Source: Cerioporus squamosus (taxonomy: Eukaryota; Basidiomycota; Agaricomycetes; Polyporales; Polyporaceae). Taken from it: 64,000 bases of DNA. The position numbers and the translations under genes are program-made. Location of the stretch: NCBI GenBank assembly GCA_022592435.1, contig JABYQS010000019.1, forward strand, positions 62,001-126,000, written 5' to 3'. The notes beneath the pieces are model-generated. The model saw only the letters and a list, made by a program, of their open reading frames with translations, did not search any database and was not told where the DNA came from. Position 1 is the first letter of the stretch. Each line of letters begins with the position of its first letter. Shown here in pieces: positions 1-11,779 of this stretch.

Positions 1-140
1 AGAGGATCTTGGATCCGTCCGAAGAGAGCTTGAGGTGTCGAGCGACCTCCTCGCCAAATTCGGCTGGGGCAGCCCTAGGCGTCGATTAGTGGTAAAGCAG
101 GGTAAAGCTCGGCCGCGAAACCGTAAGATACGAGCTAGGC

Positions 141-905
141 TTACTTCGGATCCAGGACGAGCCTTCCAGCATTGTGGTCCTGGTACGCTAGCAAGAACTT
201 GTACACTTGGTCGCGAGTGCCTGGAGCATCGACCTTCTCCTGCACATCTTGCTTGAGGTACTCGATCGCATCCTTCTCAACCGAGGGAGTATCTGTCCCG
301 AGCACCATGACAGATGTTTGACTTTATGCGAACGAGGAGGCTGCGAAGCGTGGATTGGTCGTAGTGTGTCGTCAGAGTCGTCTGCAGCGACGATACCATA
401 ACATTGAGATAAGTGGCGCTTTTTTCCCCTTGGGCTTGTCTCACGCTGTCCGTTATAAGGTTCGTGCGGGTCCAGGTCTGCACACGAGAAGACTCAGCTG
501 AGCATAAATAAGCAGAGGGTGCATACTCACGCACCTGGATGACATGATACCAAGAAGGTACTGAGACATCATCAGTAGCGTCTGGACGTGAGAACACCTG
601 AGGGCATACAATATACTGATTCCGAGCTGGCCTAAGTATTCCGACGCAATGTAGGTCGGAAGAGAAGACCGTCGGGGACCGTCGTCAGCTTGAATGCTCG
701 TGTGCAATGGCTGTTGGACGGACTCCACTGCAGTCACTTCCACACCATGCGGTATGTACATAAGCTCCGCCTCCCAAGTCGTCGAGTCAAGAGGCATACG
801 TCTGTCGTGCAACTTGCCGGAGCGAGTAGTTATCCTTGAAACTGTGTCCGACGCGTTGAACATTGATTTATTTTGGACCTGCGACCGACGGTCACTCACC
901 GTCAA
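141..905 (-). CDS. Unidentified partial gene, exon pieces only
   Basis: I do not recognise this gene. The best-supported piece is its 3' end: from about 315 down to the stop codon at 143-141 the minus strand reads a coherent charged stretch containing VEKDAIEYLKQDVQEK and ending RLVLDPK. Upstream, exon-like pieces lie around 530-330 (containing TWTRTNLITDSVRQAQGEK) and 600-540, separated by a plausible intron with a GTGCGT donor and a CAG acceptor near 535-480. The 905-600 stretch is open (containing TWEAELMYIPHGVEVTAVES), but I could not phase it to the others. Start codon and exon chain are undetermined, and it could be a decayed gene. Confidence 0.3.
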
Positions 906-2584
906 CTCATAAACCCGGGGAGACGCGACTGAAAGCGGAGATCACAATGACCGACAGTACTTACTTGAGGAGAAGGCCACTCGCACCTCGCGAGCGCTGG
1001 CGGGTTGTGTGTGGCCAATGGGAAGTCGGACTCGTTTGAAGTAGCAATACCATTCTCTCTTCTTCTCCCTGTACGAGATCCTGGGTTTTGACATCTCCGA
1101 ATGGCTAGCAGTCCAATATCTGCGCAAGATTATTGCATTCGTTGCTGGTACAGGTGAAGCGTAAAAGAGCTTAAGGGGGTGGAGGCACTCCTTGCAGAGA
1201 CAACGGGAACAAGAAGTTCCGACAACATCCAAACGGTACGTCTTACAGCCGCCTCTGATCCGCAATACAGAGCTCACCCGTCAGAGTCCCATTCGTCCAC
1301 ATGTCCCAAACTTCAGTGGCTCCTCTCGCGCGTCGCGCACCGTCCTTGCGGAGCTAGGCAGATTGTCAGCAGCTTTGGAATACTGCACCGCAGCGCCGCT
1401 CTTCGAGTTCGTGCGCGCAGCACCATCCACAGTGGACCGAGCGAGTGAGTGCAAAGCATGTTGAACATGATGAGAGTCGTAGAGGGCCAGCCGGAAGGCT
1501 GTCGTCGTCGTCGAGCACGACGCTGTGCAAACTTTGCACAGAGCGCTTACCGGATCCGTCCTGCCGGATTTGGTAAGTGCCCTGCTTTCTACTTGAGAAG
1601 AGGCGGTCAGTCCGAGAGGACCACGGTTCACGAATACTTATGCCCCCTCTCGTGCGGCGTCGTGCTCTGTTTTTATAGTGATAAAGAACTCATTGGCCCC
1701 AGGCTGAGCATTCATAACGGCGTGGAAGAGGTCACCCAAGGAGGCTGGAGCATCTGGCAGGCAGTGCGATACGCCGTAACGCCGCTGAGCGTGTCAGTGC
1801 ATGCCGACATCGTCTCTTTCGGTGTCGATGATCAAAAAGGACCTTTCCAAAGTATTCGGGCTGTGCCCTCTGCAGTGGTCAAAGGGGAGGGAATCTTGAC
1901 CGCTACACCGTCGAGCGGATACTCAAGCTCAATGCTATGAAGTACACCTGAGGACTGGTTCACTGTGTGCCACGCGCGTTGGCTTACTGAGCTATGCGCA
2001 ATGGGGAGCGTACATACGAGGGCTTCGCGTAAATCGCAGCGCGCGCGTCGCATACGGAGAGTATTTCGCAGGTGCAGCTGGTGCGCTAGTGCTGTGGGTG
2101 CCGCGAAGGGCGTGCATATTCTGCACGTCGGTGCTTCCAAAACAAGGGAGAATCTGCCGTGAATATCCACACTGCGGTAGGGGTACTCAGCGCACACGAG
2201 CACAACGTAGCCGTGGCGGCGAGTGTTGGATAGATTTCGAATAATGGCATGGATGTGATGGAAAATGTCGAGAGGTACGCATTCGTGCCTCGTAGCTATC
2301 AATCACCCTTGTACTGACATGTACGGAGGAAGGCATGGCGTGTAGATCTGGTAGAGGAAGAGACATACCGTGTACCCGCTAGCATTTGAAACAATCCATT
2401 CGACCATTGGCAAGTGGCCGAAGAGTGGCCCGAGCCACCCACCCCTCCGACGCGCATCCCGTCCCCCTAATGGATACAATCCTGTCGTATCCTGGACACC
2501 GCTTAGCCTTGCTGTGGTCTCTGCACCTCCGTCGTGTTCGTCTCCGTGGTTCGGAATGCCAATGGCGCTGTATCTGAGCTCGGG
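906..2584. other. No recognisable gene
   Basis: A minus-strand ORF of 156 codons (2302-1832) is the longest open stretch. It shows no family motif and no convincing exon partners. I see no repeat or RNA gene here. Confidence 0.4.
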
Positions 2585-3345
2585 GTCGCTACATCCGATC
2601 GACGGCGGAATCCAGCAGCACAGGAAGAGGAGAAGATATGTAGCCAGCCTCGTAAGTAACGACTGACGAGATCGGGGATGGGTAGGTGGCCATCGTCGAG
2701 GTCGCGAAGCGGCAGGTGAGTCGTCCAAGCTGAATAGTAAATAGGTCGAGCAGGTCGAGACCGGTGTATCGATTGAGGGCGGTGCGGCATGGTTGTCGTG
2801 GCTCCGGCACAGACAAAGGAACCAAGCAGGCTACAATTGTCCATGAAAGGCAGCTCGGCGCAGCTCAATTGGTCCGGGAGGAGGGCAAAGCGCAGGCGTC
2901 GACTCCAGGAGCCCAAGCGTTGCGTCCTTTGCGGCAAGGCGGGAGACTTTGGGCCTCCAGAAATATATAAGTGCGGCGAGTAATTAATCCTGGTTCATCG
3001 TATGTTGGACTGACACAGAGCCTACGGGTGGCTCAGGATGAGGGAGAGGCAGCACGGAGATCGGATTGTGCCCGCGCTGTGCCGGTCGACCGGTTCGCGG
3101 AGTGGGCCGCTTGGGATAAAACCAAACTCGAACACGCGCCCTGTTCTCTCATCAACCATCCCTCCTCTCTCACCAACCATCCCCTCACCAGCTACCTCCA
3201 GCCTCAAGCCAACCTCCACCGCCAACTCTGCCCACCATGGAATTCACGCATTCGTTCCCCAACCACACCGACGAGGCACAAGAGGAGGAACTCCGTCTCC
3301 TCTTCGAGTTCACCAATCATTTCGAGATCTATGGGCTCCCTCATC
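2585..3345 (+). repeat. Duplicated promoter/5' block, copy 1 (partner 49490-50235)
   Basis: The block upstream of zinc-finger gene A is closely similar, with small indels, to the block upstream of zinc-finger gene F. Shared landmarks in the same order are GACGGCGGAATCCA, a segment around GGTGGCCATCGTCGAGGTCG, CAATTGTCCA, CTCAATTGGTCCGGGAGGA-type sequence, the TATA box, the string GTATGTTGGACTGACACAGA, CT-rich repeats of the type CTCACCAACCATCCC, and the first part of coding exon 1 up to about codon 36. Similarity stops inside exon 1, after the residues YGLP. The copies are about 47 kb apart in direct orientation. Confidence 0.85.
2964..2970 (+). promoter_or_regulatory. TATA box of zinc-finger gene A
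   Basis: TATATAA in the context AAATATATAAGTGCGGCGAG lies 273 nt upstream of the ATG. The same 20-base context is preserved in front of gene F, which supports function. Promoter assignment is inference. Confidence 0.5.
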
Positions 3346-4216
3346 CCACGCAGCGCCCACCACAAGCATCAACCTCTGCAGGATTGTTTGGTGCCTCAAC
3401 GTCGAGGCACAATGAGGTATGTCTACCTATCCCACATCTATACATATGCATAGTCATGGTTCCCACACAAGCCGCCTCAGTGTCCCGTGTCGGCACCTGT
3501 AAGGCGTTCTGAACGGATCAGAACGACGCGGAAGGTGCGTTACAAGAGAATGTCGTTCAATACTGTCACACTGATATATATTCCCTCTACGATTCAGCAT
3601 GAGGATTTGGGAGAGGACGAGGAGGAAGCTGGCCCGTCGTCTCGGTCCAAACGTGTTCGCAGGGATGCGGCGCCAATCAAAGCGTCGTCCTCAAGGACGA
3701 ACAAGAAGAGGCGGGTCGGTCGCTCGAACACAGCGACAAAGGATGCGCGACCCGCCGCGCCCACTCGCGCTCCACGGAAAACACTGTCCGAGGCCGCGCC
3801 GTTCATGCGGCATGTCGATTCACAGACACCACGGCCAACATTCCCTGTTACATCTGCGCTGCATGCGAGCACTCCTACGGCCAGGCAGAGTCTCCGCTTG
3901 TGGACATCGAACACTGGCGCCACGCATACGCAAAAGCGGGTGTCGACAAGGGCAACGATAAGGTCCTCACGTGCGCGTCCCCTGGATGTGAATACAAGGG
4001 GAAATACACCCTTTTGGAACGTCATTTCATCGCCAAGCACCTGTGCATAGTGCTCCAGTGTCCCGTTTGCGCGTACGCGCAGTCTCGGACCGATGAGTTT
4101 TGGGACCACATGAAGAAGGTGTGTGTTCAACTGGTCCCGTGTTTCGCATTGGCACAAGTATGTCACTCACGTTGATGCGACAGGTCCACCCAGACTTTAA
4201 GGTCGGCAGCAAGTAG
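3237..4216 (+). CDS. C2H2-like zinc-finger family protein A (one frame break)
   Basis: Probable nuclear zinc-finger protein of the local family. The exons are 3237-3416, 3481-3534, 3598-4118 and 4184-4216, with consistent phases and GT..AG borders. Exon 1 starts MEFTHSFPNHTDEAQEEEL, like gene F. Exons 2-3 encode a charged, nuclear-signal-like linker (SERIRTTRK, RSKRVRR, TNKKRRVGR). The zinc region has PCYICAACEHSYG with a following HWRHAY, then CASPGCEYKGKYTLLERHF with AKH, then QCPVC with a final H...VH from the last exon, so two to three knuckles. The linker and the zinc region are in different frames; a single-base shift lies between about 3770 and 3840 and no GT..AG intron there reconciles them. 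It may be a pseudogene or an assembly indel. Function beyond zinc binding is inference. Confidence 0.65.
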
Positions 4217-4832
4217 GTTGCGCTACCTTTGACGGACTGTAGTTGGCAAGTCGCTGTGTCGGGATGCATGTGCCAGGGCCCGATAAGATGGATCGAGCCT
4301 CGAGTTTGCTGCTGCTAGTTGTGTCTGTCACTAGTTCTTGCTTGTATCAATGGTAGCCTGAGTGCTTGTGCATGTATTGCTGTATGAATATTTGTATAAC
4401 ATGTAATGGACCAAAGTGAAGGCATTTGGATTGCTACCTATGGCGAAACTGACTCCGAGAGGCTCGGTTCAACTTCAAGCTTGACAAGGAACTTGAACCA
4501 AGCGTGACTGGTTGGTCACAATGGCTGCACGGCCACGTGCACCCAACGCGGTGCGTCACCCTGGCCGGTGTCACAGTGGTCCTTCCTTGCGCTCTCGACG
4601 TCAAGGCAAACCCCACGAGGGCAGTCGCATTCTCTTGATCCACCGTCGTCTGAACCGAATACAAGTAATGCATAGGCTGCTTACTCTAAGTTGGGCATAC
4701 TGAAGTCTCACAGAGTCTAACTGTGCTGGGGATCTCCCTCAGACTCGGACATCGCACGACGAAGATCCACCTCGACCCACCGTTGCGTTTGACCAGTACT
4801 TGCACACTGGGAGACCTTACTCGTGCATCACG
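4217..4832. other. Intergenic, nothing recognised
   Basis: Terminator side of gene A and promoter side of snurportin. No ORF with family features, no RNA gene and no repeat was seen. Confidence 0.5.
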
Positions 4833-6513
4833 ATGTATAGTGACCGGAAGGCCTCTTTCAAGCTCCCACCTGCAGCGGTGAGATCAAGACAGACCGCACA
4901 GGAACTCCGCAGGAACCGAGTTTGTCTCGCACCACTCTATCTGTGGCGATATGCTGATCGACGGTGCATTCCGCTAGGCACTTGAGGAGCAGAAACGGGT
5001 ACGTTTGTCTCCGCCGGCGCGCAGGACCCCAATGACTTAGCTTAACAATATCTAGCGACGCGCGGAGCGAATTGACTCTACAAGACAGCTCGACATTTTC
5101 GCAGACCTCAGTCTGGGCCAGTCTGACGACGAGGCCGATGACGCCGATGGCACGGATAACGTCATCCGCGAAGGGATCTCGCAGTTCGCTACGATGCTCC
5201 CGTCGCCTGCGCCACACCCGTCTGTTCCTGCTCCCAGTGAGTCCGAACAGCCTCCGGCTCCGGAGAGCAGCATGCAGATCCAAGAAAAGAAGCGCAGTAA
5301 GAGCAAACGCAAGGGCAAGGGCCGCGCTGCGCAAAACGATCAGGGTACCCAGACGTCTCGTAGCCACGGCAAACATAAGGGCGGGAAGAACACAAAGCCG
5401 AGCAAGTGGGCGGACAAGTGCATGTACGCGGAGCTCTTGGAGATGAAGGAGGGCTACGATTCCTCTGGCGATTTGCAGGATGGGATCCCTACAGATATCG
5501 AGACGGGATGGGTGGCTGTCACGCCGATCCCTGTGGGCAAGCGGTGTCTCGCCGTTACCCACCAGGCATCGGGTGTAGCGGGTGTCGGTGAGTGGCTCAC
5601 ATTTTGACGGTAGCGATCCATCGAACGGCTCAAAACTGACAGAAACCTGTAGTACCGAATACCACGATCCGCTCTCGTGTGCTCGGAAAGCCCTTGATCA
5701 AACCCTTCCCGTCCGTTCTGCCGCCACAGACTGTGCTCGACTGCATCCTCGACGATAACTGGCGCGACAACGGCATCTTGCACATTCTGGACGTCATCTC
5801 CTGGAAAGGTCAGGACCTCGCCGACTGCGAGACTCCGTTCAGGTTCGTCTTATCCCCAAGTACCGACTTCTACTGTTGTTCATCCCGTTTCACGATGATC
5901 AGGTTCTGGTGGCGCGATACACGTCTCTCCGAGCTCGACTCCCTCCCGCCACCTCCGAACGCAGCACCATCCACCGCGCAGCCGACCAAATACCAATTCC
6001 CGCACCCAACCACGTTCGCACCCATCCCCTATCACACCGACACCTCCCTCTCCCATCTGCTCTCCACGCTCGTCCCGCTCACCCGCACCACCCGCACGAT
6101 CCCCGTGACGATCCCCGACAACTCAGCCCAAGGAACAACCGATGAAGCAGCGATGGACCTCGACAGTGCAGCCCCGCTCGTGCAGCTGCAGACCGTGCAG
6201 GCACAAATCCTTTCGGACGGGATGCTCCTGTATGTCGCGCAGGCGTCGTATGAGCCGGGAACGAGTCCGCTGAGTCACTGGATCCCGCTGAGGGCGTACC
6301 AAACGAGGGATGAGCAGCAGCAGAGCGGGCCGAGCATGGCGGAGAGTCCGCTGGATGTGTTTGAACGGTACGTGGTCGTGCTCTTCGTGTGGTGTCCAAT
6401 GTGTGCATATCGGTGCTGATCAGCACGATCCCTCGTCCAGGCATGTCCGCAGGAGACTCGCTCTTGGTGTTTCCAGCTTGCCGGGCGTACCGGAAGTCGA
6501 GATGGAGCCTTGA
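4833..6513 (+). CDS. Snurportin-1 like m3G-cap snRNP import adaptor
   Basis: Import adaptor that binds the trimethylguanosine cap of spliceosomal snRNPs and links them to importin-beta. Six exons (4833-4919, 4978-4998, 5056-5587, 5653-5842, 5903-6367, 6441-6513) give 455 residues in one consistent frame. The N-terminus SDRKASFKLPPAAVRSRQTA, followed by the basic run ELRRNR-ALEEQKR-RRAERIDSTRQLD and then FADLSLGQSDDEAD, is the importin-beta-binding signature of snurportins. Residues of about 110-150 are a Lys-rich linker (KKRSKSKRKGKGR). The cap-binding half carries KWADKCMYAELLEM, RPIPVGKRCL-like PIPVGKRCLAVTHQASG, and DNWRDNGILHILDVISWKGQ. The 21-nt exon 2 is needed to complete the binding domain. 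The start is the first ATG in frame with this domain. The family call is confident and the exon borders nearly so. Confidence 0.9.
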
Positions 6514-6689
6514 GACCTTGCATCTATACCCATCAGAGGACTCCACAGCAAACGACACATGAAGTGGGACGCAGGATGCAACGAAAGCAGAAATGGATTG
6601 CGATAGCTACAGAATACATTACGGGGGTCAAGTGTATGGTATCTAGCCTCTATTATCAACGAGCAATTGTCCATATGCAGATGCAAAGC

Positions 6690-9285
6690 CTAGTCGTCAG
6701 CTTCTTCCGCGAGCGTGAGCCGCTCCCGACACAGCTGCGCGACCGCCGCTCCGTCAATAGGGATCTCGTTTCCCTGGAAGCCTTCGGGATACGCGACAGG
6801 GGGGACGTCCGGACGCGTGAAGAACCTGCAACGTAGCAACTATTTGAGCTGAGCATTCATATGATGAAGACATAGAAAGACGCACTTATCGCCCCAGAAG
6901 CCGTAGTGCACCATGCCAAGCGCACGGGTGGTGTACTCGTAGTCGTGTGCGAAACCGCCCGGGTAGAAGAACTCGATGACGGTTGACCGCGGGGTGGGCC
7001 GCATCCACAACAGCGCAGTCAGACCGTTGCCGTGCACACCCATCATGATCTTCGAGACGAAGTATCAGCAATCCGTACACGTCCACTCCAAGCCAGCACG
7101 AAGACTCACCGTCGTCCGACTAGCAAGCCGGAACTGCTCCGTTCGCGAGAGCTGGTCCATCTCGACGATATTGACCTCGTACCCGTACGTGTCGCGCAGC
7201 TTGTACAGCTCCTCGACGAGCCGCTCGTGGTCCTCCTGCCTGAGCTTCCGGCGGTTCCAGCCCTGGCGCGAGATATACGTGATGACGGGGACAGTGGGCA
7301 CGCCGTTCACGGCCGCCGCGCCCGCGTTCTCGTCGAGCGTCGAGAACCCGACGACGTTGTTCCGGATCGGCGTCCACCAGTTCACGCTGCCCGGGAGGGA
7401 GAACGCGTTCGCAGCCGTGCGCTGCGTGCGCAGGAACATCTCGCCGTTCATCGCTGCCGCGCGGTCCGCGAGCACGACGCGGTCGAACACGAAGACGCGG
7501 CCGAGCGCGGCGCGCTCCTTCCAGTCGTTCATGAACTCGGTCGAGATAGAGGGGAAGGCGGTGCGCAGGACCCATTGGTTCATAGAGGCGTAGTCGCGCC
7601 AGTTGGCGGCGTCGATGTGCGGGAAGACCATGCGGCGAGGCGCGGGAAGCGAGGTCTCTCCAGACGGAGGGATGGATGGGTCGAGGGATGAGTACGTCCT
7701 CCAAAAGCCGAAGAAGAGCTCTGCGGACCAATGGTAGTAGTGGGTGATGCTGCGGTGGAACACACTTAGCTCATGCATCTACCACTGAAAAAGAGCACGC
7801 ACAATTGTTTTGGATCGTTAGCCAACCACTATGGGAGGATGTCAGTCCGATGTCCCAGACTTCGTCAAGCATGGACGACTTACTGTAACACCGTCCAGCC
7901 GTTCGGCCTCCGAGCCAAAAAGTTGCCGTGCCTCTTCGGTGCCGATGATGCGCATATCTTTGTCCGTCGGGATGCGGGCGGCGACTTCTTCGGGCGAGTT
8001 GCCAATCATCGCAGCCGAGGAGATCATGTAGGGACGCTCGGGGACATCCTCTGGCTTATCCGACACAATGTACAGCGTCCCATTTAGGGCGTACAGCCGG
8101 TCGAATATAGACCACCCTATAGAGTGTACACATCAGTCCAGCTGCTTCAACGCGGAATTCGAGGCAACGAGTCGAGCAACGAGTCGAAGGCAGAACTAAA
8201 TCAGTCCAGCTACGCTCCATATCAGTCATGGGTACGGAGGCGTAAAGCCACCTCGAGGCAGGCCACCATCTCATGGTAGCATTCTACCATGGAGCCTACG
8301 GAGCACTTCGCGCGGGTGTTCGGTGTGGTATATCGAAGAGGTTTTGAACGCGTGGTGACGTGCACACATGCGCGCTCTTCACAATCAGGGGACACTGGAT
8401 TTCACGCGCGAGACAGCGCGGGAGCTATCCAAGACCACCCACGCATGCATTCGTGTAGACATCATACTGGACAAGACATCCAATGTACCATAGCACGTGG
8501 GGTGTGCCCTAGAGAGAAGTAGAAGGAATCGCGCGATGCAAGAAAGCGTGCAGTGCAACTCTAGAGAAGAGTAAGACAACCCCTGCGACGCAAGAAGGGT
8601 CACGTCCGCGCGGTTGGGGAAACACACAAATGGTACACGCGAACGAAGCCTTCTCGCTTCATGCGTTCGGCATCGCCGAGCGCGTGCTGCAGGTCATTCA
8701 ACACATTTCCAGCAGGCGCGCTGGACATAGTGCGCGCGGCGAGTTCGCTCTAATGCCGAAGTTCTAGGGAGCTTGGGTGGCGAGCGGCATGGACGGTGAT
8801 AGGCTGCGCGAGGCAGGCTATTATGGGGCGGTGTGCGCAACGTACAGGAGCAAACTGCATGACAACGAAGCAACGATTCGTGGCATGCGGCCTGGCTGTC
8901 CGTGGTGCAGGAGAGCACGACTCGCACTGCGACATTGGCTTATGTGAAAGAAACACGGAGAAGCAGATGGATATGAAGAGACCACAGATGCACGAAGACA
9001 GAACACAGAACCCGAGGACTCACCTGGGACGTGTGCCACAATCTTCGTCTCCGGAACCTGCCCTACTCCCCAGCTCAGCGGCGGGTTCAACGCCTGCAGT
9101 GTGTACTGCGTCTCGAGCGTCAGCGGCGTTGTCTCCAGCTCCTCCTCAACGACGTATGGGAGTGTCTTGAGGATGTCGGTGACGCTTCCTGTGTTTCTTG
9201 GAAATGTCGCGGAGAAGAAGAGGAGAGAGGCGAAGAGGACGGTGAGCAGGACGATCTCTCTCGCGGTCGGGTGGAAGGGCGGCAT
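6690..9285 (-). CDS. GT61-type (DUF563) glycosyltransferase, type II membrane protein
   Basis: Probable Golgi/ER glycosyltransferase of the GT61 (EOGT-like) class; the sugar and acceptor cannot be read from the sequence. The exons, 5' to 3', are 9285-9024, 8116-7884, 7828-7803, 7749-7110, 7049-6886 and 6825-6690, giving 486 residues with all phases agreeing. Residues of about 10-28 (EIVLLTVLFASLLFFSATF) form a signal anchor. The luminal domain has GWSIFDRLYALNGTLYIVS, then ITHYYHWSAELFFGFWRTYS across three exons, and the C-terminal family block GVHGNGLTALLWM...STVIEFFYPGG. Exon 3 is only 26 nt. Intron 1 (9023-8117) is 907 nt, far longer than the other introns here, yet the proteins joined across it fit the family without a gap. 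The family call is strong. Confidence 0.85.
8117..9023 (-). other. Oversized intron 1 of the GT61 gene
   Basis: 907 nt between a GTGAGT donor and a CTATAG acceptor. Other introns in the window are about 50-70 nt. A normal-looking acceptor (AATGTCGCAG) about 90 nt after the donor suggests that a short intron was enlarged by inserted DNA. I see no terminal inverted repeat or ORF of a transposon in it. It contains a short tandem motif, CAACGAGTCGAG, twice near 8160-8190. Confidence 0.55.
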
Positions 9286-9666
9286 GGCTGGTATGCCCTT
9301 GAGGGCCAGGAGCAGAGTAACAAGTCAGGCTTTCTGCGAGTGGTCGCTTCAGAGAGATATTGTGTCGGGTCGCAGCATGGAAGACGTCGACGTCGACTGG
9401 TCAGGGAGCACTCGAGACTCGAGAGCAAGTACGTCCAATAGCGTCTAATTCGCCCGCGCTGCCTGTCACCTGACGCAGACGCTGGAATCGAGATCCTTCG
9501 TATACCGTACGTCGTGCGAGCTTTAGCCACAGAAGGACGAAGCACTCCATAGCAAGGTGAAAGCACCACAGAAGTGCAGTAAGGTACATATACAACAGAA
9601 TCTCATAACTACAATACAACAATGCGCAAAGGCGGGGTCAACGACCCGCACGAACGACACAGTTGT

Positions 9667-11250
9667 TTACTCCTTGTGCTTCAAACGCGGGGGCAACAGC
9701 TCGCGACACTTATGCTTCTAAGATGAGTATAAGTTGCGTTCACTATGTAGACATTCAGCTGTGTTACATACCTCTTGCAGGTGCTTCCGATAGTGTTCCA
9801 GACGGACAAATAGCGTAGGAGATTTGGATCTCGCCTTGTCAGCTCTCCGTGAACGGGATACTCTGGCGTTTTAAGCGTCAGTAAGTGTGCGGTGATGTAG
9901 GGATTCGCTGGCAGACTTACCTAGTACATCCGAAAGGACACTTGATCTTCATCTCCAAGTGTTCCTTGAACAGGTGCCGCAACAACGACGTGTATGTCAT
10001 CTCCTCGGAACACCCGTGAACAACACAAAGTTGTATGTGATCGTTCTTCTTGTCTTCCACATGGGTGCTGAAGAGAGTGATCACCGTGATCACGTCGAGG
10101 GAGGAGAGAACGTGCGCGTCGGTACAGGTCCCCTTCCTGCACTGGATGACGACGTCTATCGGGTCACGTTCTGGGTAAACCAGCAGCCCTGCTTTGTCAA
10201 GAGTTTCGTACGAAGCGGCGACACCGTTGGACTTCCCGTCGGTCGTGGTCTTGCCCTTCGCCTCCACTACTGGCTGAGAACCAGTGACGCACGCCCCTGC
10301 CTCGTTCAGACGCCTCCGCTTGTTGCAGCGGACGGTCCGAGAAGATGGCCCGGGCTGTAAGTCGTCACCGTCGTCGTCGCAGTCATCCTCGCTCTCCTCC
10401 TTATAGGACTACGAGCATGATGGCATGTCAGTGAGTGAACCGAACCAACAAGTGGAAATCGCAAGAACTCACCCGCGTTGCCCGCGGCCTCAAGGTTCGG
10501 TGGTGTGTCACCGATTCCGACGTCGTCGTACATGCGGACAACTCGCCCAAAGTACCAACACCGTCAACAGGGCCTGCTTCGGGGCTCGTGGCTGGAGTGA
10601 CGTCCAAGACATCCTCAAAGAGGGGAGATGCCCCGGACGAGGTCGAAGCCGGGCTCTTCGCGACGGGCAGCTCGACATCTGCGACATCGTCGTCAAAGGC
10701 GGCAGCTTCCTCGAACGCAACCTCCTCGTCGACGGTGACCTCCTCCTCGTTAGCGACCTCGACCGCGAGCTCTTCATCGACCACGGCCTCTTCACACTCG
10801 TTACCGTCCTCCTCCTCCTCCATGTCCATCACTGTCTCAGCACAGTCGATATCAACATCGCGGGCCGCTGCATCTTCGCCGAGATCGGTCGAGTCCGCGG
10901 CCCCTTCACTGTCGTCCTCCTTATCCATTATCAACCACGTCGGCATGCCAGGTTCGACACTCTCAACATCGACAGAGAGTGCATCATCTAGCACCGAGTC
11001 CGTGGGTAGTTCCTGGAAAGGCGGGCAGGTGCGGATCGCAGTGGTGGTGACCGGTGGGTGGGGGAGGTGGTTGTATGAGGGTCAGCGGCATAGACATCTG
11101 AGAGAAAGGACAAGAGCATACATATCCCTCTATGACACGTTGGTGCATAAGGCGGACGTTGTGGTCGACGACGACGTCCCGGAAGGAGCCTGGAGCCCAT
11201 GCGAGCTCCTGATCGAGATCATATGTGAACGTGAAAGCGTAAGAGGCCAT
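9667..11250 (-). CDS. C2H2-like zinc-finger family protein B (intact)
   Basis: Intact member of the local zinc-finger family, 432 residues. The exons, 5' to 3', are 11250-11122, 11012-10473, 10408-9921, 9862-9772 and 9717-9667, and all phases agree. The N-terminal module is MASYAFTFTYDLDQELAW. Exon 2 is strongly acidic (DMEEEEDGNECEEAVVDEEL), which is unusual for a DNA-binding protein unless it is an activation-type region (inference). Exon 3 carries the basic patch CNKRRRLNEAG and then the knuckles: CRKGTC..., CVVHGCSEEMTYTSLLRHLF with KEH, and KCPFGC. Exons 4-5 add LEHYRKHLQEKHKC and the end LLPPRLKHKE. A truncated copy (leader, exon 1, zinc part, exon 4) sits at 58313-58916, which independently supports the exon borders. 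The biological role is unknown. Confidence 0.8.
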
Positions 11251-11779
11251 TGCAGTGAAGCAGATTGAAAGGGCTATGGGGGAGGCGTAGAGCCGGTGGT
11301 CGAAGCTGAGTGTGGGAGGGTGTGGTATGAAGAGAACAGAGCAAGCGCGAGCGGGTTGGACTTGAACCAGAACGCGGCGCCCACAACGCGACCAAACAAG
11401 CGCGTCGCGTCGCGTCGACAATGGCTCCTCTGCGGGCTGTGACTGCTAGCCGTAACGCGGCTCGGAAACGCTTGTTGCTTTGCTCTGGTGAATGTCCAAA
11501 CTGCGTGATTGTCAGACAAAGACTTGACCCACTTTGACTCCTGGAACCCGGTCTTCGGACCACAGCTTGGACATCCTCGCAATCAAATAGCCTGCGTGCC
11601 CTTGCACGTCCTCGCTTTCCTTGCACTGTGATATTGGATTGTAAGTCTCAATTTCTATACACTAAGCGATACGAAGGTACTGAACGGCCGCTACTCACTT
11701 GCCAACCCATTAGACTCGCCACGTATGTATATGTTGTCAGTCTCACCAAGAACGAGTCGCTCCGATCAAGATATCCCAA

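Noticed and set aside
4858..5562. 234-codon minus-strand ORF
   Set aside because: Antisense shadow of snurportin.
7032..7731. Long plus and minus ORFs rich in Arg/Ala in the GT61 region
   Set aside because: Alternative frames of the GC-rich GT61 exon 4, which carries the family motifs.
10425..11268. Long Ser-rich plus-strand ORF
   Set aside because: Shadow of the acidic exon of gene B; the minus strand has consistent splice sites, knuckles and a copy elsewhere.
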